A DNA stretch of 64,000 bases, from assembly GCA_018296165.2 (NCBI GenBank), contig JACKQL020000016.1, positions 806,001-870,000 on the forward strand, given 5' to 3'. The position numbers and the translations under genes were made by a program. A model generated the notes under the pieces. The model ran no database searches. It saw nothing but the letters and a program-made list of their open reading frames with translations, and was not told the DNA's origin. How positions within the stretch are numbered: position 1 is the first letter of the stretch; each line of letters starts with the position of its first letter. Source of the stretch: Termitomyces sp. T153 (taxonomy: Eukaryota > Basidiomycota > Agaricomycetes > Agaricales > Lyophyllaceae). Shown here piece after piece: positions 12,376 through 24,015 of the stretch.

Positions 12376-13559
12376 GTGAGGACCCGATAGAATATAATTG
12401 GGGAAATTTTCTTGGAACATCTCCTGTGTCTATCGTGATAGGCGGCAAAAATGTTGGTTTCCTGTGTTGGGTCAATTGTCATGCCTCTAGGTCCACATAT
12501 ACTGTTGCTCATCATCCCTTTGTCACATTGTCTGTCAGCTTTGTGTAGCCTGGAAATGGAATCATGGTTTGAGTTATCTTAGCTCACACAAGACAGAAGT
12601 AATTCAGTCACTGGGATGTATTGAGATAGCAACCAGTTTACACATGTATCTTGCAATCCATGCTATAATATTGAAACTGCACTAGTATAGATAGAGATGT
12701 GAACTACCATTGTTAACTGATGACTCTGCAGTTGTAACATCAACAGACTGGGATGATAACCCTGTGTACAAGTCAGCTCTATTGGTGATACTTGAGTATC
12801 CTGATACTAAATAAAGAGACACACTACATATAGTACCAAAGTAATGGGTGGTATTCTAGAAGGTTCCCTATTGATGGCCTTGTGAGCATATGCTGCCTTT
12901 GTGACCAGTGACATTAAGAATAGAATCAGACAGTTTGGGGCATTATGATGTACTTGTAATCACCAGAAATTAAATAGGGTTTTGCATCAGAGGACTGGGT
13001 ATTGTGGGTATAAGGGGGGGCTGAGTGCCCCATAATCATCCTGGCATATACTGGAGCCACTGCAAATGGGCCAGTGCTAGTGTATGTGGCCCACAGAGTG
13101 GTTGGTTAGGAGAGAGGATGGATTTTGGTAAAAGTAGAGCATTAAGTCCTAGCCTTAGTCATTAGGCAATTAACAAAGTTTAGTAGGATTGCTAGATGTT
13201 AGTGAAGTGAAAGAAGCACTAGGATCAGGAAGCACTAGCAAAACAGATTTAGAGTGGTGAAGGTTGCTGGCTGAGGAAGCATTAGCAAAATGATAGAAAA
13301 ACTGGGTTCTAGATGTCAGTGCTATTGCAAGAACAGAAGGCTTAAGAAAATAGTACCTGTAGGTGGTACTAGCAAAAACAAACATAACAAATGATGCTCA
13401 CCACACAACATCAATACTAACACTAACAGTCATTGGGAAAGTGTTGAAAAGAGCTTGGAATGAGCATAGTGAGGTGAGGGGGTAAGAAGGGTATCATTCT
13501 ATGATGGTAGTACATAAAATGTAAGTAAACCAAAAGGTGACAATAAAAGTAAGTAAGGG
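12376..13559. other. CG-poor sequence, no gene recognised
   Basis: CG falls off sharply after the DUF6699 gene. No domain can be seen in short frames such as 13170-13385 minus. Probably repeat remnants next to the following elements. Confidence 0.5.
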
Positions 13560-13755
13560 CAAACACAAATTGTATTTCTCTTAAGCTTGTCAAGAAATAC
13601 ATAACATGTACCTTTCTATCTTTCTGGAGTTACTGTTGTTAAATTTCTAAAAGCTGTTGCTTAGGTATTTTTCTTATGTTTATTAAAAATAACTGATCAG
13701 AAATTCTCTTACTGTTCCTTAGGAGACACTGATCAGAAAACTTTAAAAATGTTTC
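13560..13755 (+). repeat. Fragment of the inverted-repeat element arm (compare 41700-41905)
   Basis: Shared landmarks in the same order include AATTGTATT, AGAAATACAT(A/G)ACATGTA, GGAGTT, TTTCTAAAAG, TTCTTATG, and CACTGATCAGAAAAC. They match the left arm of the 41.5-44.1 kb element. The fragment stops where the Gypsy LTR homology begins, so it may have been cut by that insertion. Confidence 0.65.
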
Positions 13756-13769
13756 CCATTGATTCTCAA

Positions 13770-14110
13770 TCTCCCATCTTTGGGTCACAAATGATTTTGA
13801 CTGAGGGCTATCTTTTGGTCATATTTGTATGTGGTCATGTGCTTGGAGTCTGGAGATTAAGGCCAATTACAATCAATTTCCATTTTTGGATTGGAGTCCA
13901 GATTTGTTTGTTGTTGAGTGTTTCTTCCAAAAGCTCTAGAGTAAATTTCCAAATACTGGCATTGGGAATCCTTAGACTTGTTCTCTTTGAATCTCCCTCT
14001 GCCAGGTGAGTAGATAGAACTCCAGAACTTCTTGTAGATGCTTAATAGACTGTGGATCTCTCTCTGCCAGTTGTGTGATTGAGCCACAGCCTGCAGAGGT
14101 TGCCCTTACA
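13770..14110 (+). repeat. 5' LTR of the Gypsy element (5'-truncated)
   Basis: It aligns with the split 3' LTR (for example GGGCTAT, TTGGTCATAT, GTTGTTGAGTG, AGCTCT, CACTGGCATTGGGAAT-like segment, CTCCCTCTGCCAGGTGAGTAG, and the CCCTTACA end). The first 60-70 bp of the LTR are not found; instead sequence of another repeat abuts at about 13755. Confidence 0.75.
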
Positions 14111-15220
14111 GCAGAACAAGTTTCTAGATTTGGTTTGGGAGCCCCCTCTTTGATGCCTGAGTTTTCTGTTTGGTTCTTCAAAAGGTCTCTCCTCCACCAG
14201 TGTTCTGCTAAACCCTGTGCTCCTCCTATGACCAACCAACCCCTCCAGCACCTTTCCCCAATGCCTTGAACCCCCAGGATGATGCCTGGAGCTGTTCATT
14301 GTTCTTGGAGGCACAGGTTCAACTTACCTAAGCTGCCCTTCTCACACTGCCAAACTCACTGGACTATGTCAAACTACTGCAGCAGTGTCCCTCTCCCTCC
14401 AGGCCCTCCTGGAACATCTCTCCCTTGCTCCTACTCCTCTCCCTAAACCTCCAGCAGCTTTAGGGAGGTTTCCCTCTGCACCTAGCTTGGAGTTTTCAGC
14501 CTCCTGCTCCAAACTTCCTTGCCCTGCACTCTAACATATTTGATGGGGACTGTAAGGTTGGGAAGCATTCCTCCAATCCTGCATCACCTATATCCAGTTG
14601 AATGGTGAAGGCTTTGCCTCTAATGCCCTGAAGATTGCCTGGGTCCTCTCCTACATGAAGGTGGGCCAAGCCTTGACCTATGTGTTGCACATCTTCTGAT
14701 GCCCCAAACTTCTGGCAGCCCAAGATGCAACTGGACCCTCCTCTCCCAACATGCCCATAGCCACTCCCCCCCACTGAGGTTGCAGAGGAGTTGGAGGTTG
14801 CACCTGTGGAGTTGGAAGAGGATTTTTAAACATTTAAACAGACAACAGATGCAGATGACTTGTATGCCCCTTGCCGGAAGAGGATTTTTAAACATTTAAA
14901 CAGACAACAGATGCAGATGACTTGTATGCCCCTTGCCGGAAGAGGATTTTCTAAACATTTAAACAGACAACAGATGACTTGTATGCCCCTGTTGCCTAGT
15001 GCTAATTGCTTTGCTCCTCTAACCATGAGCACAAATATATCTGTTGCCATCTCTGATACTATGCTCAAAATGATAAATGTCCCATTAGAAGTACAAAGCC
15101 TCTCCCCCAGCCAAAGTCTCAGCTACAAATACACCTCCTAACCCATGCCTCCAGATTCCTGCATGGGAACATTGTCTCCCCTATTACTACATTATTGCTT
15201 CCACCCACTCCTCCAACTCC
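14111..15220 (+). pseudogene. gag region of the Gypsy element (degenerate)
   Basis: This lies between the 5' LTR and the protease, where gag belongs. Reading frames are heavily interrupted; no zinc knuckle is clear. A 62-bp tandem repeat lies inside it (14815-14996). Position is the main evidence. Confidence 0.5.
14815..14996 (+). repeat. Tandem repeat, three units of about 62 bp
   Basis: Units begin GAAGAGGATTTT at 14815, 14877 and 14939. The first two are essentially identical; the third has a small insertion and a small deletion. The units keep a GCCGG motif at the junctions in a region otherwise nearly free of CG. Confidence 0.9.
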
Positions 15221-15550
15221 TTGAAGCTACAGGTAGAAACTAAGATGACAGACACCCAACAGGCCCAAAGGGTTGTTGCTCTGCTTGACAGTAGGGCCAC
15301 AGGTCTCTTCCTTGATACAGACTATGTGCAACAACATTATCTCACCACTTGCCCCTTCTCTGGTCCTATCCCCATGTACAACATTGATGGCATGCTCAAT
15401 AAAAGCTGCTCTATTCATTTGGTGGTGGACCTGGTTCTTTGTTACCAGAACTACTCAGAGCAAGCCCCTTTTGCTATTACTGGATTGGGGATGCAATACA
15501 TGATCTTGGGGTTCACCTGGTTATGTTCACATAACCTTACAATCAACTGA
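15221..15550 (+). pseudogene. Retropepsin (aspartic protease) of the Gypsy element
   Basis: One open stretch of 109 residues has the active-site region VALLDSRATGLFLDTDYV, where the family has LDSGA; Gly is replaced by Arg here, which would break the active site. The C-terminal MILGFTWLCSHN fits the retropepsin 'hLGxxWL' flap-side motif. It ends in a stop, so gag-pol is not continuous. Confidence 0.75.
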
Positions 15551-16802
15551 ACTAAGGATGAGCTGAAGGTGAGTTGCTGTTCTCATCATTGCATGACTTG
15601 TGCCAAAGAAGCCTGCAAGGAGGACAGAGCAAAGATTTGTAAGGATGCTGCCATTCACACCTGTTGTGCTGGGCATCTTCCTTATGTGGATCTCAACCTT
15701 CTAGATCCCTACCCCTCTAGTATTCCCTCATAGAGAGGCCCTCTACAAGGATGTCCAAGGTGCTGAGTGTGAACCTCAGAAGGAAGATGGATGCAAAGGA
15801 GAATCTGCCAGCACTCTGGACCCTGAGTCTCCAGACAAAACTATTGATGTAAGTGATAGGATCTGACACAACCCACTCCTGCACCTCCAGACCTTCCCCC
15901 AGGACACCCCACCTCCCTGGAGCCTCCCCCAATGCTTCCCCCAACTCACTTCAACCTTCATTGACCCAAGGCACCTGTCCCAGCTAACTCTAACACTTCC
16001 TCAGCAAACCCCAATGACCTCCTGGAAAACTCCAGCACATCCCCTGTGGGCCTCCTCAGCTCCCCCTCTTGCCTATAAGGCCCCTGAGATGTCACTCAAC
16101 CACCCCTGTGACCCACATGATCACTCTAGAGTTCCCCAACAACTATGGGATGGATCATGTTACCATCAGAATATCACTGTGGCCTGCCCCCTAATCAGAG
16201 CCAACACCCATCAACCCCACACAGCTCTGACAAGCCCTGCCATTGCACCCTCAACCCCCAGAGAAGGTCCAGTAGTTGGTATATAAAGATGTAGAGTAGC
16301 ATCTGTTATCTTAGTCTTGATATTGCTTTACTTGGTTTCCTGTGTTTCATGTCTCTTTCTATTACGTTTCTATTTCTATTTTTAGTCTCAAATCTATTTC
16401 CTTTCTCAGTTCTGTCTTGTCTTGACTTTGTCTTGTCTTGTCCATCTCTGTTTCCTTAACATTCCTAAGTTCCTTTCAACTCTGATGTTATTACAAACTC
16501 CATGCACATGCTACAATCCTTCAAATGTTCTTACAACAACTCTGGACCTTGCCCTATGCTTGGCCCCAGAACCCATCACTCTTAATAGATCCCCCATCAA
16601 ACTCTGGCTCCACTCCCATCACTTGCAAAGCCTCTGCTTACCCTGCAGCCCATACAATTGCTTATGGACTTGTACCTGATGCCTGCCCAAGCCCAATGTT
16701 TAACATACTTGGTCTTAGACTCCCCTGGACCACCCCAGACTTGCTTGGACTGCTTCCCTGAGCTTTCCCTCACCAGTATCTGAAGTCTGCACCATCCTTC
16801 AA

Positions 16803-17460
16803 ATGCTAGGTTATAAGTGCAGGACATCACATCCACCTAGTAAGGACTTGCCCAGTGTAGCTGAGCCCCATGGTCAGCAGAACCTGACAGGATCTATCCT
16901 ACAATGCTCTGTCCTCCTCATACAGCAACAGAGATCTGGGCCAGTTAGACCACTTCTCAATGTCTCACCAAGACATTTGCAGCCCAAGCCACTTTATAGC
17001 ATGGTTCTTAGTCACCTCCACAATTTTGAGGATGTATTCTCCAAGGCATCATATGATTCAATTCCAGAGCACAAACAATGGGATCATGCAATTGAGCTGA
17101 TACCTGATGCAGAACCCTCCAGTTGCAAAGTCTATCCACTTATGCACCATGAGCAGGATGAACTGGACAGATTTCTTCAGGAGAATCTCAGCTCTGGACA
17201 AATACAACTCTCTAAGTCTCCAATAGCCTCCCCAGTCTTTTTAATTAAGGAGAAGGATGGGTCTCTTTGTCTGGTTCCAGGATATTGAGTCTTGGATGCA
17301 ATGATGGTGAAGAATTGCTATCTCTTACTACTCATCTATGAAATTGTCAACAACTTTTGAGGTGCATGCTACTTCACCAAGTTGGATGTTCATTGAGGCT
17401 ACAACAATGTGCACATTGAAGGAGATGAGTGGAAGGCAGCATTCCAAACCAATCATAGAC
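16803..17460 (+). pseudogene. Reverse transcriptase N-terminal part of the Gypsy element
   Basis: Recognisable RT leader and fingers: HNFEDVFSKASYDSIPEH, WDHAIELIPDAEPSSCKVYP, EQDELDRFLQENLSSGQI, then SKSPIASPVFLIKEKDGSL. Remnants of the next blocks (AMMVKNCYLLL, then FTKLDVH, then AAFQTNH) follow after a stop. The YxDD palm motif is absent because the sequence jumps straight to integrase. Confidence 0.8.
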
Positions 17461-17960
17461 TCCTTGACCACCTCTTCCTATCATCCTCAGTCAGATGTTC
17501 AGACAGAGTATGTTGATCAAGAACTGGAACAGTATTTCTACCTGAGGCAGAATGACTGGGATGAGCTTCTGCCAGATGCTGAGTTCTAGTACAACAACCA
17601 CATTCATTCTTCAGCTCAGATGAATCCACTCCTCCTGAGCACTGGCAGGCACCTCCACATGGAATTTGAACCTTGGGCACACCCTTCAGAGAATGACTCA
17701 GTCAACAAGTTTGTGGAGAGGATGAAGAGGGTACAGGAGGCAAAGCCAGCATTGGTGAAGGAAAAGGATGACATGACACAGTACTACAACTGCTGGCAGA
17801 TGCCAGCCTCTGTATACAAGCCTGGAGACTGTGTGTACTTGGACAGCTGGAACATAAAGACAACAGGTCATTACAGAAGCTGTCACATTGTCACCTTGGC
17901 CCCTTCACAGTGGAGAAGAAGGTAGGGCCTTTAGCATACTGACTTAAGCTCCTGTCAGGT
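17461..17960 (+). pseudogene. Integrase C-terminal part of the Gypsy element
   Basis: The motif TSSYHPQSDVQTEYVDQELEQY matches the 'YHPQTDGQTERxNQxLEQYLR' region after the integrase core. It is followed by DDWDELLPDAEF-like and YNNHIHSSAQ motifs and by PASVYKPGDCVYLD of the C-terminal barrel. A stop replaces the Gln before YNNHIHS. The first two catalytic acidic residues lie in the deleted part. Confidence 0.8.
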
Positions 17961-18235
17961 CTGCATCAACTGCACCCAGTCTTCAACATTGTCAAGCTGT
18001 TTCCAGCTCCAGAAGACCCAATTCCTGGCTGCCACCCTAAGGCACTCCCATCACCAGTCCTGGTTAACAATGAGGAGGAGTACAAGGTGGAGGAAATTCT
18101 GGATAGCAAGATATTCCAGAGAAAGTTGCAGTTCAAGGTGAAATGGAAGGAATATGGCATCAAGGACATCTCTTGGGAACCACAGGCCAATGTATGTGCA
18201 TTGGCCCTAGTCTAGGACTTCTACTGCAGGCACCC
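17961..18235 (+). pseudogene. Chromodomain at the C-terminus of Gypsy integrase
   Basis: NNEEEYKVEEILDSKIF, then LQFKVKWKEYGIKDISWEP, then DFYCRHPDAP is a clear chromodomain with aromatic cage positions Tyr, Trp and Trp/Tyr visible. This marks the element as a chromovirus. A stop interrupts it before DFY. Confidence 0.82.
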
Positions 18236-18332
18236 TGATGCCCCAAAGGCAATTAGGGGCATCTACCCTATCTCTGCAGCTAACCAAGCAATCTGTAATT
18301 TTTCTACCCAGTGTGTCAGGATGCTGCATGCT

Positions 18333-18345
18333 AGAGCAGGGGTGA
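18333..18345 (+). other. Polypurine tract of the Gypsy element
   Basis: AGAGCAGGGGTGA directly precedes the TGTTA start of the 3' LTR, as expected for the plus-strand primer. Confidence 0.6.
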
Positions 18346-18632
18346 TGTTAGGGGACTGCTCTTACCAGACCCTCTGACTGTTTCCTTTATTGCAAGCCTA
18401 CTACTCATTGCTGACCTCCCATCCTCTGTTCACAAGTACTTTCAACTAAGGGCTATATTTTGGTCATATCTGAATGTAGTCACATGCCATGGGTCTGGAG
18501 ATTGAGGCCATTATGATGGATTTGTGCTTTTGGATCAGACTCTGGATTTGGTTGTTGTTGAGTGTTTTTTCCAGAAGCTCTGGAGTAAATTTTCTGAACA
18601 CTGGCATTGGGAATTCTTAGGCTTGTTCCCTT
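18346..18632 (+). repeat. Gypsy 3' LTR, first part (before the Copia insertion)
   Basis: It starts TGTTAGGGG after the purine tract and runs to the target site CCCTT at 18628-18632. It continues at 24016-24138; together the LTR is about 410 bp. Confidence 0.85.
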
Positions 18633-18965
18633 TGTTGGATGCTAGTGGTGCATTAGTGAACACCATAAGTGTCTCAGGTTTTGATGACCAGAAAAAGGGT
18701 CAATGTATTGACATTTCCACCCAATCTCACCCTTGATACAGTAAATGTGCACATATATATGCATCATAGAATAGACACTGCCCTCAGTCAAGTACATGAC
18801 AAGTGAGGGTAAGTGAACATACACACATACAAAGGACATTGTACTTACCAGTAATACCTAGTTCATTGAGTACTTACTGTGTCCTAGGTAGGTTTAATTG
18901 AATCAAGTACACAAAGACTGAGGTTTATTGAGTACTTACTCATGTCCTAAGATCAACCTCTAACA
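18633..18965 (+). repeat. Copia 5' LTR (333 bp)
   Basis: TG...CA ends; paired with 23693-24010. It differs from the 3' LTR mostly at TG/CA positions and by a short indel near 18775-18815. The following GGTTATGAGAG (18966-18976) is in the position of a primer binding site. Confidence 0.9.
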
Positions 18966-19163
18966 GGTTATGAGAGTGTGCTGCTTTGCATCCTGAGGTT
19001 GACCACTGAAAATTTTATTTTGTGGGCTTACTGTCCAATTTCACTGGGGTATTGCCCAATAGCTTGCTATTTGGTTGCCATGCTATTCATGTGCACTGTT
19101 TGTTTGAAGGGGCACACATTGTTCCCCTGCTGTTATTTTTTGAATCTGCTCTAATCTGGGGAT

Positions 19164-20170
19164 ATGGCACCACTGACCAAGCTTGGCAATGATGCCAGCC
19201 CATCATCAAGTGTGATTACCAATGCTGAAGCTGTCAAGATGCAGAAGACCAATAATATCACACCTGTGATCATGCAGATCAAGGTCTCCCTTTGTTATTC
19301 TGGGGACTTACTTGTGAAGGACAATGGCAAGTGGATACTATAGTCAAAATATATGAAACTTGAGCTTACAATGTCTGGATTAATGAATATGTCTTTTACC
19401 CCCCAGATCCTAACAAGATGTATGAACTGAGAGCTTATCAGAATTGGCACTTGAACAATTGCCTTGCAAAGTCATATTTGCTCATGGGTCTATTTGAGTC
19501 AGAACACAATCTGGCAGATGATACCATCAATGCAAAGTCTCTGTGGGCTTATTTGCAGGCAAGACATGGGGGTGCTGGTCCTGTTCAGCAGGTTTGATTG
19601 TTGCAGGAAGTGCTGACTACCAAGTGCTCTCTGGCAGAACCCCTTATGAAAACTATTGATAGAATATTTGAGAAGATTAACCATGCATTTGATGTGGGGG
19701 ATGTCACAAAGAAACTTCTACAATCCATTGTGGCCCTATCATCCCTCTCCAACAACTCTCTTTATGTGGTGAGGTCAATCATTTCCCAGGACTTAGCAGT
19801 GGCAACAGTGTCTATGCCCTATGGTCCCAATTACATCCATTGCTTCCTGGAGAATGAGCAGACATTATATGCTGTGGACAAGGGGTTAGGTAATACACAG
19901 CCTACTGCATTAGTGGCATGTGCACAGGGCCAAATGGAAGATCTCATCTGTGATAGTTGCAAGCTGTGTGGTCAATCTGTCTATATGGGACATACAAAGC
20001 CATGGTGCATCCTGGATGGAGGCAGCATGGCCAGTAAAACACTCGAGGAAGCAAGGACCCCACACCTGGCCCACTATAAGGCAAAGAGGGAGAACCATGA
20101 TAAGAAGAAGGGCCTGACTAAACTTACCATTACTCCAGCAGGGGAGGGGGTTCTGCATTCACCATTGAGG
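19164..20170 (+). pseudogene. Copia gag (degenerate)
   Basis: It begins ATGGCACCACTGACC and soon meets stops. Later parts are clear: TTKCSLAEPLMKTIDRIFEKIN (helical UBN2-like gag) and a zinc knuckle CKLCGQSVYMGHTKPWC (C-x2-C-x6-H-x4-C) near 19960-20015, followed by LDGGSMASKTLEEA. Frame changes show it is not translatable as one protein. Confidence 0.75.
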
Positions 20171-20371
20171 GTGATCCTGATGCCCTGGCTGTGTACATTG
20201 TAAGGCAGACTGATAAGGTGATGGGGGTTACTATGAAAGCCAAGTTTGTGGGACTAGCATCTGACAGCATCCTAGACACCCTCTCTAATGTGGAGGCCCT
20301 TGAAGTCAATGCATGGATTGCACTGGAGGAGGAGCAGCAAGCCAGTATTGACTGGAAGGAATGCACTACCA

Positions 20372-20690
20372 AATCCATATTGTCCAGCACTACAACTTCA
20401 CTTGACACATACCCCTTCTATCTTGACTCAGGTGCAATGGTCCATATCTCACCCAACACATCTGATTTCATAACTTTGATGCCCATACCTCATAATCCTA
20501 TCCAAGGAGTAGGGGGCTTGACAATCCCCACTACTGCAGTTAGACAAATGTGTTTATGTTTGGCCAATGGCTCTTACCTTATACTTAACAATGTGTTACA
20601 TGTCCCTAAGGCCACAGTCAAATTGCTTTTGATCAGTTCAATGGCAAAAGAACTGGGATCTTCACAACATTTAGTGATACTGAAGCAACA
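20372..20690 (+). pseudogene. Copia protease
   Basis: FYLDSGAMVHISP carries the DSGA aspartic protease triad, and NNVLHVPKATVKLLLISSM is the conserved 'VLYVPxLxxNLLSV'-type segment. The family order (after gag, before integrase) fits. Confidence 0.82.
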
Positions 20691-21540
20691 TTGTTCAGGA
20701 AGACCACAAACAAATTAGTGGTGAATGGAACCTTACTTCCTACTAAGAACTTATACACACTGAATCCTCATAATGAATTTGCGTTATCAGTTCACTTGTT
20801 GCCTACTATTGTTACATGGCACCATCAACTGGGCCATGCCAACTACCAAATGATTGTTGAGATGGCAAAGTCTGGCATGATCAAGGTATGCCATCCAACT
20901 TCCCTTCTAAACCACCAAAATGTGACAAGTGTATCCATGGCAAACAGGTGAGAACACCCATTCCCCAAAGATTAGGGAAGAAGAGATTGGACATAGAGCT
21001 ATGTGGAAATTATGAATTGTTTGGGTCAACTTGATGGGGAAGCAGGACATTACCTCACAAACTGGAAATAACTACATGATGAATATTGTTGACAACTACT
21101 CAAATAAACCATGGTCTATTCCACTAACATTGAAGAGCAATGCGTTCAATGAGTTAAAAGCATGGATACTGGCATGACAGGTTGAGACTGGTCTCCAACT
21201 AGGAATACTTTAATCTGGAAATGACTCTAAAATAATAGCAAAAGAAAATGAAGCATGGTTCCAATCTCAAGGTATACCAACCCAACACAGTGCAGTATAC
21301 ACATCAGTGCACCTTGGACATGTTGAACAGATGCATAGGACACTTATGAAGAAGAGCATAGCCATGAGACTATATGCAAAATGTCCAGCATTTTTATGGG
21401 ACAAATTTTATTTAACTGAAACTCACCTGCATGGGAAGACAAAGACTTCAGCCACAAAGGACATGACCCCAGATAAACTATGGAGTGGGAAGAAACCAAA
21501 GTATTCCTACATTTGCGAGATTGGCTGTTGAGTTTTCATT
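20691..21540 (+). pseudogene. Copia integrase (degenerate)
   Basis: It starts with the pre-integrase zinc-binding region, TWHHQLGHANYQMIVEMAKSGM, and then HxxKCxxC-like remnants. The core is shattered by stops between 20950 and 21300. Its end is recognisable as VEQMHRTLMKKSIAMRL and the later TPDKLWSGKKPKYSY segment. Confidence 0.72.
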
Positions 21541-22249
21541 CTGGTGCTGGGCAAGCACAATCCAAAGATCTATGAAAGGTCAATTGAATGCAGTGTTCCA
21601 ACAGGATTTCAAAATGGGTATACAGCACATACCATGTTAAATTTATCAAGCACCAAGATGACTACAGTGTTGCAGACTTAAATACAACCCTGTTACCTCC
21701 TGAGTCCACAGACATACCAACTATCAAAACCATCTCCCAAAAAGCAGCAGACCAGCCCTTCACAATCTCAGACAATGACAATGAACTAATTCCTAGTATG
21801 AACAAAAGAGTAGACCTGATTCTGCTCGCTCAAGGCTTACCTGTGAACCCTATACTACATGGTCAAATTGAACATGTAGATCAACATGAGGATCATGTAC
21901 AGCAGCAACTGCAACAGTCAGCACACATCCCAATCCCAACTGCAAGGAGCCAACCAGATATGGCTTCTGAGACAGCCATACAGCAAGCTACTAGAGAATC
22001 TAGAGAATTAGCAGATTGGATATGAGAAGTGAAAGCAATGCATCAGTGGGTTATCAAAGAATTACATCATGGAGAGAGACCAGACCCACCAGACATTGCA
22101 GATGGAAACCTCAATTTCAATCAAGTCTTGGCAACAATAAGTACTATTAGGACAAACTGGGTATAGACATGGGTGATGTAGATCCTGAAGTACCAAAGAC
22201 ATGGAACCAAGCTCAGAGCTCACCCAATGCAGGGAGATGAAGAGTGGCA

Positions 22250-22944
22250 TATAATGAGGAACTGAAATCCTTGAAGGATATGGGGTCTACCATTTGATAC
22301 CATGAGAGGAAGTACCTACCAGACACAGGATACATTGTGGACAACTGGTGTTTGCACTCAAACACAATGATAAGGGAGACATTGTATGCTTCAAAGTTAG
22401 GTATGTTTTACAAGGCTTCAACCAAGTTTATGGTAAGGAGTATATGAAAACCACCTCACCAACAGTGCATGCTGAATCATGGCAAATCCTACTTCACCTT
22501 ACAGCAGCTCAGGGCTGGGATGCAATGCAGGTTGATATCAAGACTGCATTTTTATATGGTATCTTACCTGAGGAGGAGATGACCTATATAGAGCAACCAA
22601 AAAGTTTTGAGGAGCCAAGGAAAGAAGACCATGTCTGCAAGTTAGAAAGAGGACTTTATGGAATGAAACAAGCAGAAAGAATATGGAATCATATGTTAAA
22701 CAAGAATATGATGAAGAAATGGGGCTTCACAAGATTGGCATGTGAATCATGTGTATATTACAGGACACCAGATCATGGGGCAGTCATTGCAGCAGTACAT
22801 GTAGATGACTTCTTGTCAATAGCAAGTTCTAAGCAAGCAAATGAACACTTTAAATCTCAACTGCAGAAAGTGTGGACAATAGCAGATTGGGGTACACCAC
22901 CACAGATTGTTGGGATCATGATCAAATGGAACAGACCTAATTGA
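22250..22944 (+). pseudogene. Copia reverse transcriptase
   Basis: Strong motifs in order: FKVRYVLQGFNQVYGKEY, then WDAMQVDIKTAFLYGILPEE, then CKLERGLYGMKQAERIWN, then the catalytic HVDDFLSI (family YVDD/HVDD), then WGTPPQIVGI. The frame stays open for about 198 residues from 22348, the best-preserved part of the element. It is preceded and followed by stops. Confidence 0.88.
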
Positions 22945-23179
22945 GCAGTATACCTTTTCACAAGCACCAGTGATTGACAGGCTAATCTTGCAGTTTGGAC
23001 AGAAGGACATGAACCCACTGTCCTTGCCAATTGAACTGGGTTTGAAACTTAGACAAACTGACTATTCCAACCTTACACAAGAGGAACATGACAATATTGT
23101 AAAAGTCCCCTACTGGAGGCTAGTAGGGGGGTTGATATGGTTGGCCATATCCTCATTCTCTTGTTTCCCTTGCTGGTTT

Positions 23180-23603
23180 TACTGACTCAGACTGGGCAAA
23201 CTGTCTTGATATGAGACAGAGTGTGGGTAAATATGCATGGTCACTGGGATCAGGGGTTATCTCCTGGGCATCACAGAAGCAGAAGACAGTAGCTGCATCC
23301 TCTTGTGAAGCTGAGTATATGGCTGCTTATGAGGCTGCACAGGAGTGCATATGGTTGAGGACTCTCCTTCAGACAATTGGTCATAGCCCTGATGGAGCAA
23401 CAACTATCATGTGTGATAACAATGCTGCCATCAACCTATCTGAGGACCTGCTATTGCACTCATGCATCAAGCACATGGATATCAAGTACCATTTCTTACA
23501 AGAATGGGTTGTGTCAGACAAACTCATCATACAATATATTAATACCAAAGACAATATTGCCAGCCTATTCACAAAATCTTCTCCCCTACCTCAATTCTCG
23601 TGA
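23180..23603 (+). pseudogene. Copia RNase H
   Basis: The motif series SVGKYAWSLGSGVISWAS, then QKTVAASSCEAEYMA, then CDNNAAINLSED, then KHMDIKYHFLQEWV, and NIASLFTK (family 'DIFTK') is typical of the Copia RNase H C-terminus. It ends about 90 bp before the 3' LTR. Confidence 0.88.
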
Positions 23604-23692
23604 CTGCAACATTTACTTGGAATGTCATAGCCATGATCCCACATGAGGAGGAGCTAGTCTTTGATCATTGTGCCACTTATGGTGAGGAGGAG

Positions 23693-24010
23693 TGTTGGAC
23701 ACTAGTGGCATGTTAGTGAACACCATAAGCATCCCAGGTTTTGATGACTGGAAAAAGGGTCAATGTATTGACATTTCTGCCCAATCTCACCCTTGATACA
23801 GTAAATGTGCATATATATGCATTGTAGAATAGACAGTTGTGTACTTGACTGAAGGCAAGTGAACATACACACATACAAAGGACATTGTACTTACCAGTAA
23901 TACCTAGTTCATTGAGTACTTACTCATGTCCTAGGTAGGTTCAATTAAGTCAAGTACACAATGACAAGTTCATTGAGTACTTACTTGTGTCCTAGGATCA
24001 ACCTCTAACA
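23693..24010 (+). repeat. Copia 3' LTR (318 bp)
   Basis: Preceded by the purine tract GGTGAGGAGGAG (23681-23692). Starts TGTTGGACACTAG and ends CCTCTAACA, then CCCTT. Confidence 0.9.
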
Positions 24011-24015
24011 CCCTT

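Larger units (their letters stand above)
18633..24010 (+). mobile_element. Ty1/Copia LTR retrotransposon (5378 bp), inserted in a Gypsy LTR
   Basis: It has two LTRs (18633-18965 and 23693-24010), both starting TGTTGGA and ending CTCTAACA. The 5-bp target duplication CCCTT lies at 18628-18632 and 24011-24015. Joining the flanks restores the uninterrupted Gypsy LTR sequence seen in other copies. Internal order is gag, protease, integrase, RT, RNase H, which is the Copia order. The reading frame is broken many times and CG is nearly absent, so it is dead. Confidence 0.93.
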
